This document shows, one piece after another, positions 1 to 5,742 of a DNA stretch of 6,261 nt (its first letter is position 1; each line of letters opens with the position of its first letter). Under the pieces are notes generated by a model that saw nothing but the letters and a program-made list of their open reading frames with translations, did no database searches and was not told where the DNA came from. The DNA comes from an uncultured bacterium (GTDB lineage: Bacteria > Pseudomonadota > Alphaproteobacteria > Rhodospirillales > Rhodospirillaceae). The DNA lies in assembly GCA_903896775.1 (NCBI GenBank), contig CAITZE010000145.1:1-6261 (forward strand). The letters run 5' to 3'. The position numbers and the translations under genes were made by a program.

Positions 1-2748
1 CCCACCTACCGCAAGGTCAATCCCGCAGACACCCCCATCATGGTGTTGGCTGTGACGTCCGATACCCTGCCAATGACCGCCGTGGACGACGCCACCGACA
101 CGATCCTCTCGCAGCAGATCAGCCAGATCGCGGGTGTGGGCAAAGTGAACATCGGCGGCGAGCAGAAGCCTGCCGTTCGCCTGGAACTGAACCCGGAGAA
201 ATTGTCTGCCGTCGGTTTGAGCTTCGAAGACGTGCGTAACGCTATCACGCTCGCATCGGTCGAACGCCCGAAGGGTACGTTGCGCGACGCTCATCAGACG
301 TTCAATCTCGATGCCAACGACCAAATCGTGAAGGCCGAGGACTACAACAATATCGTCATTGCTACGAATGCCAGCGGCGCGCCGGTGCGCATCAGCGATC
401 TGGGCGCGGCCGTGAACGGTCCTGAAAACAGTCAGCTCGCCGCCTGGTATCAGCGTGAACGCGCCGTCGTGTTGCAGATCAACCGCCAACCGGGCGCCGA
501 CGTTATCGCAACCGTCGATGCCATCAACGCGCTTTTGCCGTCGATGGAAAAGTCTTTGCCGCCCGGCATCGTCGTTCACAAGGTCATCGACCGCACCAAC
601 ACGATCCGCTCGTCGGTCCATGAAGTGCGCTTCACGCTGTTCCTGTCGATTGTCCTGGTCGTGCTTGTGATCTTCGTGTTCCTGCGCAACGTCTGGGGAA
701 CGCTGATCCCAGCCTTGGCTGTGCCGATCTCGGTCATGGGCACGTTCGCCATCATGTACCTGCTCGATTACAGCATCGACAATTTGTCGCTGATGGGATT
801 GACCATTGCGGTGGGCTTCATTGTCGACGACGCCATTGTCGTGGTTGAAAATATCGAGCGTCATATGGGCGAAGGCCTTTCCGCTTATGATGCGGCGGTC
901 AAAGGCGCCGGAGAAATCGGCTTCACCATCGTCTCCATCAGCATTTCGCTGATCGCGGTGTTCATCCCGCTGTTCATGATGAGCGGTTATATCGGTGAAC
1001 TTTTCAGAGAGTTTGCCATCACCGTGTCCGCGTCGGTGTTTGTGTCACTCATCGTATCCCTCACCCTCACACCGCTCATGAGCGCGAAGCTTTTGAGCCA
1101 TACATCCCATTCACATGGCGCTCTCTACACGACGCTCGAACGATTTTTCGACACGGTATTGGCCGGCTACGCGAAGTCTCTGACTTGGGTGTTGAAGCAT
1201 CAGGGCTTCACTCTGGGCATCGCGGGTGCGACGGTGGCGGCTACGGTTGCGCTTTTCATCGTCCTCCCCAAGGGTTTCTTTCCGGAGCAGGATGTCAGCT
1301 ACCTCAGCGGCACCGTGGAAGCGGCGACTAACATTTCCTTCGCGGATATGTCGGCCAAGCAGCTCGCCGTCATTGACGTTCTGATGCAAGATCCTGCTGT
1401 GACCGACATCGCTACGTATGTCGGTTCATCCGGCTCTACAGGCGCACTCAACAGTGGCCGCATGAACATCGGCTTGAAATCACTCTCCGAACGCGTCGGC
1501 GCCAAAGAGGTCATCACGCGCCTACGGCCTAAGCTCGCGCAAATTCCCGGCGTGCGCGTTTACCTGACAGCGGTTCAGGACATCAAGATCGGCGGGCGCA
1601 TGTCCAAGTCGCTGTATCAATATACGCTGAGCGACATCGATCAAACCGAACTGAACGTTTGGGCGCCGAAGATTCTCGACAAGCTCAAGACCATTCCCGG
1701 CATGACCGACGTCACCAGCGACCAAGACGAGTTGATGCCGCAGATTTCGCTGACCATTAATCGCGACGCCGCGGCCCGGCTTGGCGTCACGCCTTCGGTG
1801 ATCGACGACACGCTGAACGATGCCTTCGGTGAGCGCCAGATCGCCACGATCTTCAGCAGCATCAATCAATATCACGTCGTGCTGGCCGTGGACCCGCGCG
1901 TTTCATTAGGCCCGACGGCTTTGGACCGCATTTATGTGAAATCCGCGACCGGTGATTTGGTGCCCTTGAGCGTCGTGGCCACGTTGGAGCGCACTACTGC
2001 CCCGCCATCGGTCAATCACCAAGGCTCATTCCCGGCGGTGACGATCTCCTTCAATCTCGCACCCGGCACAGCTTTGGGCGATGCGGTCAGCGCCATTGAC
2101 CAGGCCATGTTGGATATAAGGGCGCCCGATACGCTGCACATAGGCTTCCAGGGCACCGCGCAAGCCTTCCAGACTTCGCTGGCCTCGGAACCGATGCTGG
2201 TGGCCGCCGCCCTTATTACAATCTATGTGGTGCTGGCGATCCTTTACGAAAGCATGATCCATCCGCTGACCATTCTTTCGACCTTGCCCTCGGCAGGCGT
2301 GGGCGCCTTGTTGACGTTGATGATCTTCCACACCGAATTCACCGTTATGGCGCTGATCGGCATCATTCTACTGATGGGTATCGTCAAGAAAAACGGCATC
2401 ATGCTGGTGGACTTCGCTCTTGAAGCCGAACGTCGCGGGGGCGTTACGCCGGAAGAGGCGATCTACGACGCCTGTCTGAAGCGCTTCCGCCCCATCATGA
2501 TGACGACCATGGCCGCGCTCCTAACCGGCGTGCCGCTGGCTTTCAGCGCCGGCGACGGTGCCGAATTGCGCCAGCCCCTTGGCCTCACGATTGTCGGCGG
2601 GTTGATCTTCTCCCAGGCTCTGACGCTTTACACCACGCCGGTCATTTATCTGGGTCTTGAGCACGTACGGGCTCGTATCGCGGGCTTTATTGCCGCCCGT
2701 CGCCGCCCGGCCGGGGTGCCGGACGCCTCTCCGCATCCCGCCGAATAG
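1..2748 (+). CDS. RND-family multidrug efflux permease, MdtB/MdtC-like (5' end outside window)
   Basis: Inner-membrane proton-driven antiporter subunit of a tripartite efflux pump (with a periplasmic adaptor and an outer-membrane channel), expected to expel drugs, bile-salt-like compounds or other amphiphiles. The reading frame is open from base 1 (PTYRKVNPADTPIM...), so the ATG at base 40 is internal. 915 codons are present against about 1025-1040 for the family; TM1 and the first ~115 residues are missing. Visible landmarks (codon 1 = base 1): TM2-TM4 about codons 211-283, with the paired aspartates of the proton relay at codons 276-277 (VDDAIVVVENIERHM); PKGFFPEQD after TM7; the second periplasmic domain with VQDIKIGGR and SVNHQG; TM8-TM12 with HPLTILSTLPSAGVGALL; the relay lysine at codon 797 (VKKNGIMLVDF); and RFRPIMMTT around codon 830. 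These motifs match MdtB/MdtC more closely than AcrB. No frameshift is seen. Which of the MdtB or MdtC roles it fills cannot be decided without the upstream gene; last position in the pump operon would favour MdtC. Confidence 0.95.
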   Translation, partial: PTYRKVNPADTPIMVLAVTSDTLPMTAVDDATDTILSQQISQIAGVGKVNIGGEQKPAVRLELNPEKLSAVGLSFEDVRNAITLASVERPKGTLRDAHQTFNLDANDQIVKAEDYNNIVIATNASGAPVRISDLGAAVNGPENSQLAAWYQRERAVVLQINRQPGADVIATVDAINALLPSMEKSLPPGIVVHKVIDRTNTIRSSVHEVRFTLFLSIVLVVLVIFVFLRNVWGTLIPALAVPISVMGTFAIMYLLDYSIDNLSLMGLTIAVGFIVDDAIVVVENIERHMGEGLSAYDAAVKGAGEIGFTIVSISISLIAVFIPLFMMSGYIGELFREFAITVSASVFVSLIVSLTLTPLMSAKLLSHTSHSHGALYTTLERFFDTVLAGYAKSLTWVLKHQGFTLGIAGATVAATVALFIVLPKGFFPEQDVSYLSGTVEAATNISFADMSAKQLAVIDVLMQDPAVTDIATYVGSSGSTGALNSGRMNIGLKSLSERVGAKEVITRLRPKLAQIPGVRVYLTAVQDIKIGGRMSKSLYQYTLSDIDQTELNVWAPKILDKLKTIPGMTDVTSDQDELMPQISLTINRDAAARLGVTPSVIDDTLNDAFGERQIATIFSSINQYHVVLAVDPRVSLGPTALDRIYVKSATGDLVPLSVVATLERTTAPPSVNHQGSFPAVTISFNLAPGTALGDAVSAIDQAMLDIRAPDTLHIGFQGTAQAFQTSLASEPMLVAAALITIYVVLAILYESMIHPLTILSTLPSAGVGALLTLMIFHTEFTVMALIGIILLMGIVKKNGIMLVDFALEAERRGGVTPEEAIYDACLKRFRPIMMTTMAALLTGVPLAFSAGDGAELRQPLGLTIVGGLIFSQALTLYTTPVIYLGLEHVRARIAGFIAARRRPAGVPDASPHPAE

Positions 2749-2821
2749 GGTCAAAGTTGGGACTCTGGCTTAGCCGAAAGCTAACGTAGAATGGATTATC
2801 AGCCCATGAGACCCATTTGGC

Positions 2822-2828
2822 GGGAGAG
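2822..2828 (+). promoter_or_regulatory. Putative ribosome binding site for the response regulator
   Basis: GGGAGAG lies 13 bases before the ATG at 2842. The spacing is a little long, but the in-frame upstream ATGs at 2791 and 2806 have no purine-rich site at a useful distance, so this site supports the 2842 start. A TAGAAT hexamer at 2787-2792 resembles a sigma70 -10 box (5 of 6 positions), but no good -35 box is visible, so a promoter of its own for the two-component pair is only a possibility. Confidence 0.45.
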
Positions 2829-2841
2829 CATAGATCCCAAT

Positions 2842-3522
2842 ATGACGACCCGTGTCCTAGTCATAGAAGACGATCCGGAAACCGCCGGCGAGATTGTGGC
2901 GGAACTGACGTCCCAAGGCTTCCAGGTCGACTGGGCCGCAACCGGCAGCGACGGCTTGGCGCGTGCCGGCAGCGGCGGTTATGACGTCATGACGGTCGAT
3001 CGCCTGTTGCCTGAAGTAGACGGCCTGACCATCGTGGAAAATATCCGCAGCAACGGCATTAAAACTCCGGTGCTGGTTTTGAGCGCGCTGGGTGAAGTCG
3101 ATGACCGGGTGCGCGGCTTGAAAGCCGGCGGCGACGACTACTTGGTCAAGCCATTTGCTTTGGTGGAGTTGTCGGCCCGTCTCGACGCGTTATTGCGCCG
3201 CCCCGCGGACTCGCGCGAAACCGTTTTGCGCGTCGGCCCCCTGACCCTTGATCTGATCGAACGCACCGTTAAACGCGGCAGTCGCGATCTCGACATTTTG
3301 CCGCGTGAGTTCCAACTGCTGGAATATCTGATGCGCCATACCGGCCAAGTCGTAACGCGCACCATGTTGTTCGAAGAAGTCTGGCATTACCGTTTCGACC
3401 CGCGCACCAACTTGGTCGATGTCCACATGGGCCGACTGCGGCGTAAAGTCGATGCCACGGGCGAGGCGCCCATGATTCATAGCGTACGCGGCACAGGGTT
3501 TGTATTACGTGCGCCTTCCTGA
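2842..3522 (+). CDS. OmpR/PhoB-family two-component response regulator
   Basis: Cytoplasmic DNA-binding transcription factor activated by phosphotransfer from the partner kinase encoded next. From the ATG at 2842 the protein has 226 residues, the usual length of the family, and opens directly with the first receiver strand (MTTRVLVIEDD). Longer in-frame starts at 2791 and 2806 would add 17 or 12 residues that resemble no receiver domain. Receiver domain about residues 4-118: acidic pocket E9-D10-D11, phospho-acceptor D53 in VDRLLPEVDG, switch S81, conserved K103 in LVKPF. Winged-helix domain about residues 128-225: LPREFQLLEYLMRHTGQVVTR, then the recognition-helix region NLVDVHMGRLRRKVD and the wing IHSVRGTGFVL. 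All catalytic positions are intact. It lies 93 bases after the efflux permease and overlaps the kinase gene by 14 bases. The obvious inferred target is the efflux operon upstream, as BaeR controls mdtABC in enterobacteria, but no operator is visible in the window. Confidence 0.95.
   Translation: MTTRVLVIEDDPETAGEIVAELTSQGFQVDWAATGSDGLARAGSGGYDVMTVDRLLPEVDGLTIVENIRSNGIKTPVLVLSALGEVDDRVRGLKAGGDDYLVKPFALVELSARLDALLRRPADSRETVLRVGPLTLDLIERTVKRGSRDLDILPREFQLLEYLMRHTGQVVTRTMLFEEVWHYRFDPRTNLVDVHMGRLRRKVDATGEAPMIHSVRGTGFVLRAPS
3495..3498 (+). promoter_or_regulatory. Weak ribosome binding site for the histidine kinase, inside the regulator gene
   Basis: AGGG lies 10 bases before the GTG at 3509. An in-frame TTG at 3500 would be only one base from this site, so GTG is the better start. 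The site is short and sits in the last codons of the response regulator, which fits translational coupling rather than independent initiation. Confidence 0.4.
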
Positions 3523-4876
3523 ATTCCTTCGCACCGCCACCTTCCGGTGGACGCTGACAATCTCCGCGGTCTTCCTGACCTCGGCGCTGATCCTCGTGGT
3601 AATCATCTACCGCGAGAGTATTTCAACCGCAAAATCGCGCATCGATGACTCACTTGTTCAGGAAGTGAGGAGTGTTGCCGGCGGCAATCCCAAGAGTGTT
3701 TTCGCGCATATCGAAACGCGGCTATCGGAAGATCCACGTCGCCTGCGTTTGGCCGGCTTGTTCGACGAACGCCAGCAGCCTATCGCCGGAAATATGCGCG
3801 CGATGCCGGACAACTTCACACCCGACATGAGACTTTGGGACATCGTCGCCGAACGCGAAGACGATCAGGGCGTCGAGCTACAGTCCGCGCATGCTGTGGG
3901 CGCCGTGCTCTCCGACGGCAACACCTATGTTATTGGGCGCAACTTCGGCGACGTTGCGCCTCTGCAAGACGACGTGATGAACTTTGTGGGCATGGCCCTG
4001 CCGCCCGCTGTTGTTCTGACTTTGGTTTGCGCCGTCGTGCTGAGTTTGCGCACCCAGCGGCGCATTGAGGAAATCCACCGCATGGCACAACGCATTATGG
4101 CGGGGCATCTCGATGAGCGCCTACCGGTGCGTGGCACAAGCGATGACTTCGACAAGCTTATCGGCATTATCAATATAATGCTTAGCCAGATCGAGCGCTT
4201 GATGGGTGAGGTCAAAGGCGTCGGTGACGACATCGCTCATGACCTTCGCACACCGCTTACGCGCGTGCGCGCATCATTGGAGCGCGGCCGCGATAACGCC
4301 GCTTCCCTCGACGACTTGCGTGTCGCCGTCGATAAAGGCATCACCGGAATCGATCAGGCGCTGAGCGTGACGACCGCTCTCTTGCGCATCGCCGCCATCG
4401 AACACGGTCAACGCAATTCCGGCTTCGGCGAGGTTGATCTCGGCACAATCGTTTCGGCGGTTGTCGATCTTTACGAGCCGGCGGCCGACGACAAGGGCGT
4501 GAAATTGTTTTCGGGCGGTATGACGCAGCTGAAGTTGCGCGGCGATGGCGACCTTTTGTTCGAGGCGATTTCCAATCTCGTCGACAATGCCATCAAGTTC
4601 ACGCCACGCGGAGGCACCGTGAGTATCGAACTGGTGCGCACCGACGCCAACTTGATGCTGCGTGTCGCGGATACCGGTCCCGGGATACCACTGCCCGAGC
4701 GCGAGGCTGTCTTCCGCCGGTTCTACCGTACCGACAAGAGCCGCAATCTCAGCGGCATGGGCTTAGGCTTGAGTCTGGTGGCGGCAATCAGCCGACTGCA
4801 CGGTTTTCGCGTGCAAATCGCCGATAGCCTGCAAGGGTGCACGATCGAGATGATCTGCAGCCCTACAGTCGTTTAA
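3509..4876 (+). CDS. HAMP-domain sensor histidine kinase, partner of the upstream regulator
   Basis: Inner-membrane sensor that autophosphorylates on histidine and passes phosphate to D53 of the regulator. 455 residues from the GTG at 3509 (458 if the TTG at 3500 is used). Order of parts: short cytoplasmic N-terminus; TM1 about residues 14-34; periplasmic sensor region about 35-158 with no recognised ligand motif and no cysteines; TM2 about 159-181; HAMP linker about 182-235; dimerisation/phospho-acceptor helix with H244 in DIAHDLRTPLTRVR; ATP-binding domain with N-box N356 and N360 (ISNLVDNAIKF), G1 box D388 (DTGPGIP), F box VFRRFYRTD, and G2 box GMGLGLSL at about 416-423. All catalytic boxes are intact. 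The start overlaps the regulator's end by 14 bases, a usual sign of one operon and matched protein amounts. The signal sensed is not evident from sequence; efflux substrates or envelope damage are inferred from the neighbouring pump only. Confidence 0.94.
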   Translation: MRLPEFLRTATFRWTLTISAVFLTSALILVVIIYRESISTAKSRIDDSLVQEVRSVAGGNPKSVFAHIETRLSEDPRRLRLAGLFDERQQPIAGNMRAMPDNFTPDMRLWDIVAEREDDQGVELQSAHAVGAVLSDGNTYVIGRNFGDVAPLQDDVMNFVGMALPPAVVLTLVCAVVLSLRTQRRIEEIHRMAQRIMAGHLDERLPVRGTSDDFDKLIGIINIMLSQIERLMGEVKGVGDDIAHDLRTPLTRVRASLERGRDNAASLDDLRVAVDKGITGIDQALSVTTALLRIAAIEHGQRNSGFGEVDLGTIVSAVVDLYEPAADDKGVKLFSGGMTQLKLRGDGDLLFEAISNLVDNAIKFTPRGGTVSIELVRTDANLMLRVADTGPGIPLPEREAVFRRFYRTDKSRNLSGMGLGLSLVAAISRLHGFRVQIADSLQGCTIEMICSPTVV

Positions 4877-4946
4877 CGTAAACCCGCCCAATTCCCCCCT
4901 CACGTTTCGCGACCGGAAATAGTAGAGTGCGGCAATCATTACAGCC

Positions 4947-4954
4947 GGGGAGAG
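4947..4954 (+). promoter_or_regulatory. Strong ribosome binding site deciding the GTG start of the first dsbA-like gene
   Basis: GGGGAGAG ends 4 bases before the GTG at 4959 (6 bases if counted from GGGGAG). It supports this GTG as the start, which also gives a complete signal peptide. The 82 bases between the kinase stop and this start show no terminator and no convincing promoter, so read-through from the two-component operon is possible. Confidence 0.65.
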
Positions 4955-4958
4955 ACTT

Positions 4959-5579
4959 GTGAGCATTACGCGCAGAATCGTTATCGCCGCCACATTTGGC
5001 AGTCTGATCGCAGGCCCCGTCCTTGCCGCCCCGGCGCTTGCCGCTGACGCAGCTAAGCCTCCGGCGGTCTATCAGGAATATGTTTTGGGCAATCCCAAAG
5101 CCAAAGTGACGGTGATCGAATACGCGTCGCTGACGTGTCCGCACTGCGCGCACTTCCAGGAAGAAGAATATCCAAAGCTCAAAGCGGCTTATATCGACAC
5201 CAACAAGATCAAATACATCTATCGCGATTTCCCACTGGATGGGCTTGCTACAGGCGCGGCCCTGCTCGCGCGCTGCGCGCCTAACGGCCGCGGCATCACC
5301 ATGGTCGATTTGATGTTCAAGAATCAGAACGAATGGGCCCGCGCCGAGCAACCTTTGGTGCCCTTGAAAAATTACGCCAAGCTCTCCGGCATGGACGAGG
5401 CCGACGTGGACTCCTGCCTGAAAAATCAGCCGATGCTGAAAGAGATCCAGAACGTTCAGGAAAAAGCCGTCACCTTGTACAAAGTGCAGGGTACGCCGAC
5501 CTTTTTCGTCAATGAGGAATTGGTCGAAGGTGTCGACTTCGACACCCTCAAGATGGCCATCGATAAGGCTATGAAGTAG
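4959..5579 (+). CDS. Exported DsbA-like thiol:disulfide oxidoreductase, copy 1
   Basis: Periplasmic thioredoxin-fold protein expected to introduce or shuffle disulfide bonds in exported proteins. 206 residues from the GTG at 4959. Residues 1 to about 29 form a Sec signal peptide: MSITRR, a hydrophobic core, then LAAPALAA before the probable cut near residues 28-29. The mature part shows the active site C60-P-H-C63 (SLTCPHCAHF), the same dipeptide as in E. coli DsbA and so likely oxidising, and the cis-proline loop GTPTF at 178-182 with threonine before P180, as in many alphaproteobacterial DsbA and ScsC-like proteins. The helical insert lies about 95-165. Two further cysteines, C106 and C153, are kept in the downstream paralogue and may form a second, structural disulfide. 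No DsbB partner is in the window. Length and architecture are normal for the family. The exact role (general oxidase, isomerase or metal/efflux-linked) cannot be told from sequence alone. Confidence 0.93.
   Translation: MSITRRIVIAATFGSLIAGPVLAAPALAADAAKPPAVYQEYVLGNPKAKVTVIEYASLTCPHCAHFQEEEYPKLKAAYIDTNKIKYIYRDFPLDGLATGAALLARCAPNGRGITMVDLMFKNQNEWARAEQPLVPLKNYAKLSGMDEADVDSCLKNQPMLKEIQNVQEKAVTLYKVQGTPTFFVNEELVEGVDFDTLKMAIDKAMK
5088..5156 (+). repeat. Near-identical 69-base active-site block, copy in first dsbA-like gene
   Basis: Codons for G44 to F66, including CPHC, match bases 5881-5949 at 66 of 69 positions; the three differences are all silent third-base changes. The rest of the two genes diverges more, including at many silent sites. 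Confidence 0.85.
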
Positions 5580-5593
5580 GCGTCCCCCGAGTC

Positions 5594-5677
5594 TCAAAAA
5601 ACGCGGCTCAGGTTGTAGATTTCCTCGCTGAGCCAGGCCGAAAAATTGGCGGATTCCCTGGGGTTACGGACCAGAGT
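5594..5677 (-). pseudogene. Possible remnant of a gene 3' end (LysR-like C-terminus) on the minus strand
   Basis: Read on the minus strand, 27 codons and a TGA follow an in-frame TAG at 5680-5678. The peptide begins TLVRNPRESANF and continues SAWLSEEIYNLSRVF. The pattern of N-P-R, F-x-x-W-L and E-E-I, ending shortly after, is reminiscent of the last helix of LysR-type regulators (commonly ...FRDWLLxE...). Codons such as CTC, AGC, GAG, ATC, TAC and CTG fit local coding usage. There is no start codon or upstream domain; the frame is closed within 30 codons and the region upstream is the leader of the next gene. A Rho-independent terminator overlaps its stop codon, as expected for the true end of a lost gene. 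The resemblance is from memory and the piece is short, so chance is a real alternative. Confidence 0.3.
5596..5634 (-). terminator. Rho-independent terminator read on the minus strand
   Basis: A perfect 7-bp inverted repeat, GGCTCAG at 5605-5611 and CTGAGCC at 5628-5634, with a 16-base loop. On the minus strand the stem is followed by GCG and six T (A run at 5596-5601). On the plus strand no T run follows, so it should not stop transcription passing from the first to the second dsbA-like gene. No intact minus-strand gene is present for it to serve; the long loop makes it a moderate candidate. Confidence 0.45.
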
Positions 5678-5683
5678 CTAAAA

Positions 5684-5737
5684 TTCTCCACAAATGGTAT
5701 GGATGTTGGTATGCAACCCCATCATCTTGTGGAGGAG
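5684..5737 (+). promoter_or_regulatory. Leader hairpin that masks the ribosome binding site of the second dsbA-like gene
   Basis: CTCCACAA at 5686-5693 is the exact reverse complement of TTGTGGAG at 5727-5734; with flanking T-A and G-U pairs the stem reaches 10 bp (5684-5693 with 5727-5736). Inside it, ATGG (5694-5697) can pair with CCAT (5719-5722), and GTTG (5705-5708) with CAAC (5714-5717) around a 5-base loop. The 3' arm contains most of the ribosome binding site GGAGGAG (5731-5737), which lies 5 bases before the ATG at 5743. In a transcript starting upstream of 5684 the site would be hidden, so translation would depend on melting or refolding, as in RNA thermometers and other SD-sequestering leaders. 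The same inverted repeat could instead be a DNA operator. The pairing is seen; the function is inferred. Confidence 0.45.
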
Positions 5738-5742
5738 ACCTT

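Noticed and set aside
40..42. ATG at base 40 as the start of the permease
   Set aside because: The frame is open and family-like before it (YRKVNPAD), and the protein would lack TM1 and the start of the first periplasmic domain; the gene plainly begins before the window.
2770..2784. Small hairpin TTAGC-CGAAA-GCTAA after the permease gene
   Set aside because: The stem is only 5 bp, AT-rich and has no T run, so it is not supported as a terminator.
455..4233. Other long open frames inside the permease, regulator and kinase genes, on both strands
   Set aside because: They are overlapped by genes with full family motifs, have arginine- and serine-rich or histidine-rich compositions typical of out-of-frame GC-rich DNA, and lack ribosome binding sites.
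4877..4958. Possible leader structure or promoter before the first dsbA-like gene
   Set aside because: TTCCCC at 4892-4897 could pair with GGGGAG at the ribosome binding site, but over a loop of about 50 bases and with a G-U pair. Hexamers such as TAGAGT lack a matching -35 box. Neither stands out from chance.
4863..5597. A 244-codon open frame on the minus strand across the first dsbA-like gene
   Set aside because: It lies antisense to a clear DsbA-like gene with signal peptide, CPHC and cis-proline. A similar antisense frame occurs over the second copy (5722-6255) simply because the two genes are paralogous and share codon bias.
5654..5684. Sigma70-like promoter with -10 TAAAAT at 5679-5684
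   Set aside because: The -10 hexamer is good, but the best upstream hexamer, TTCCCT at 5654-5659, is poor and 19 bases away. It is worth remembering because a start here would fall within the 5' arm of the leader hairpin.
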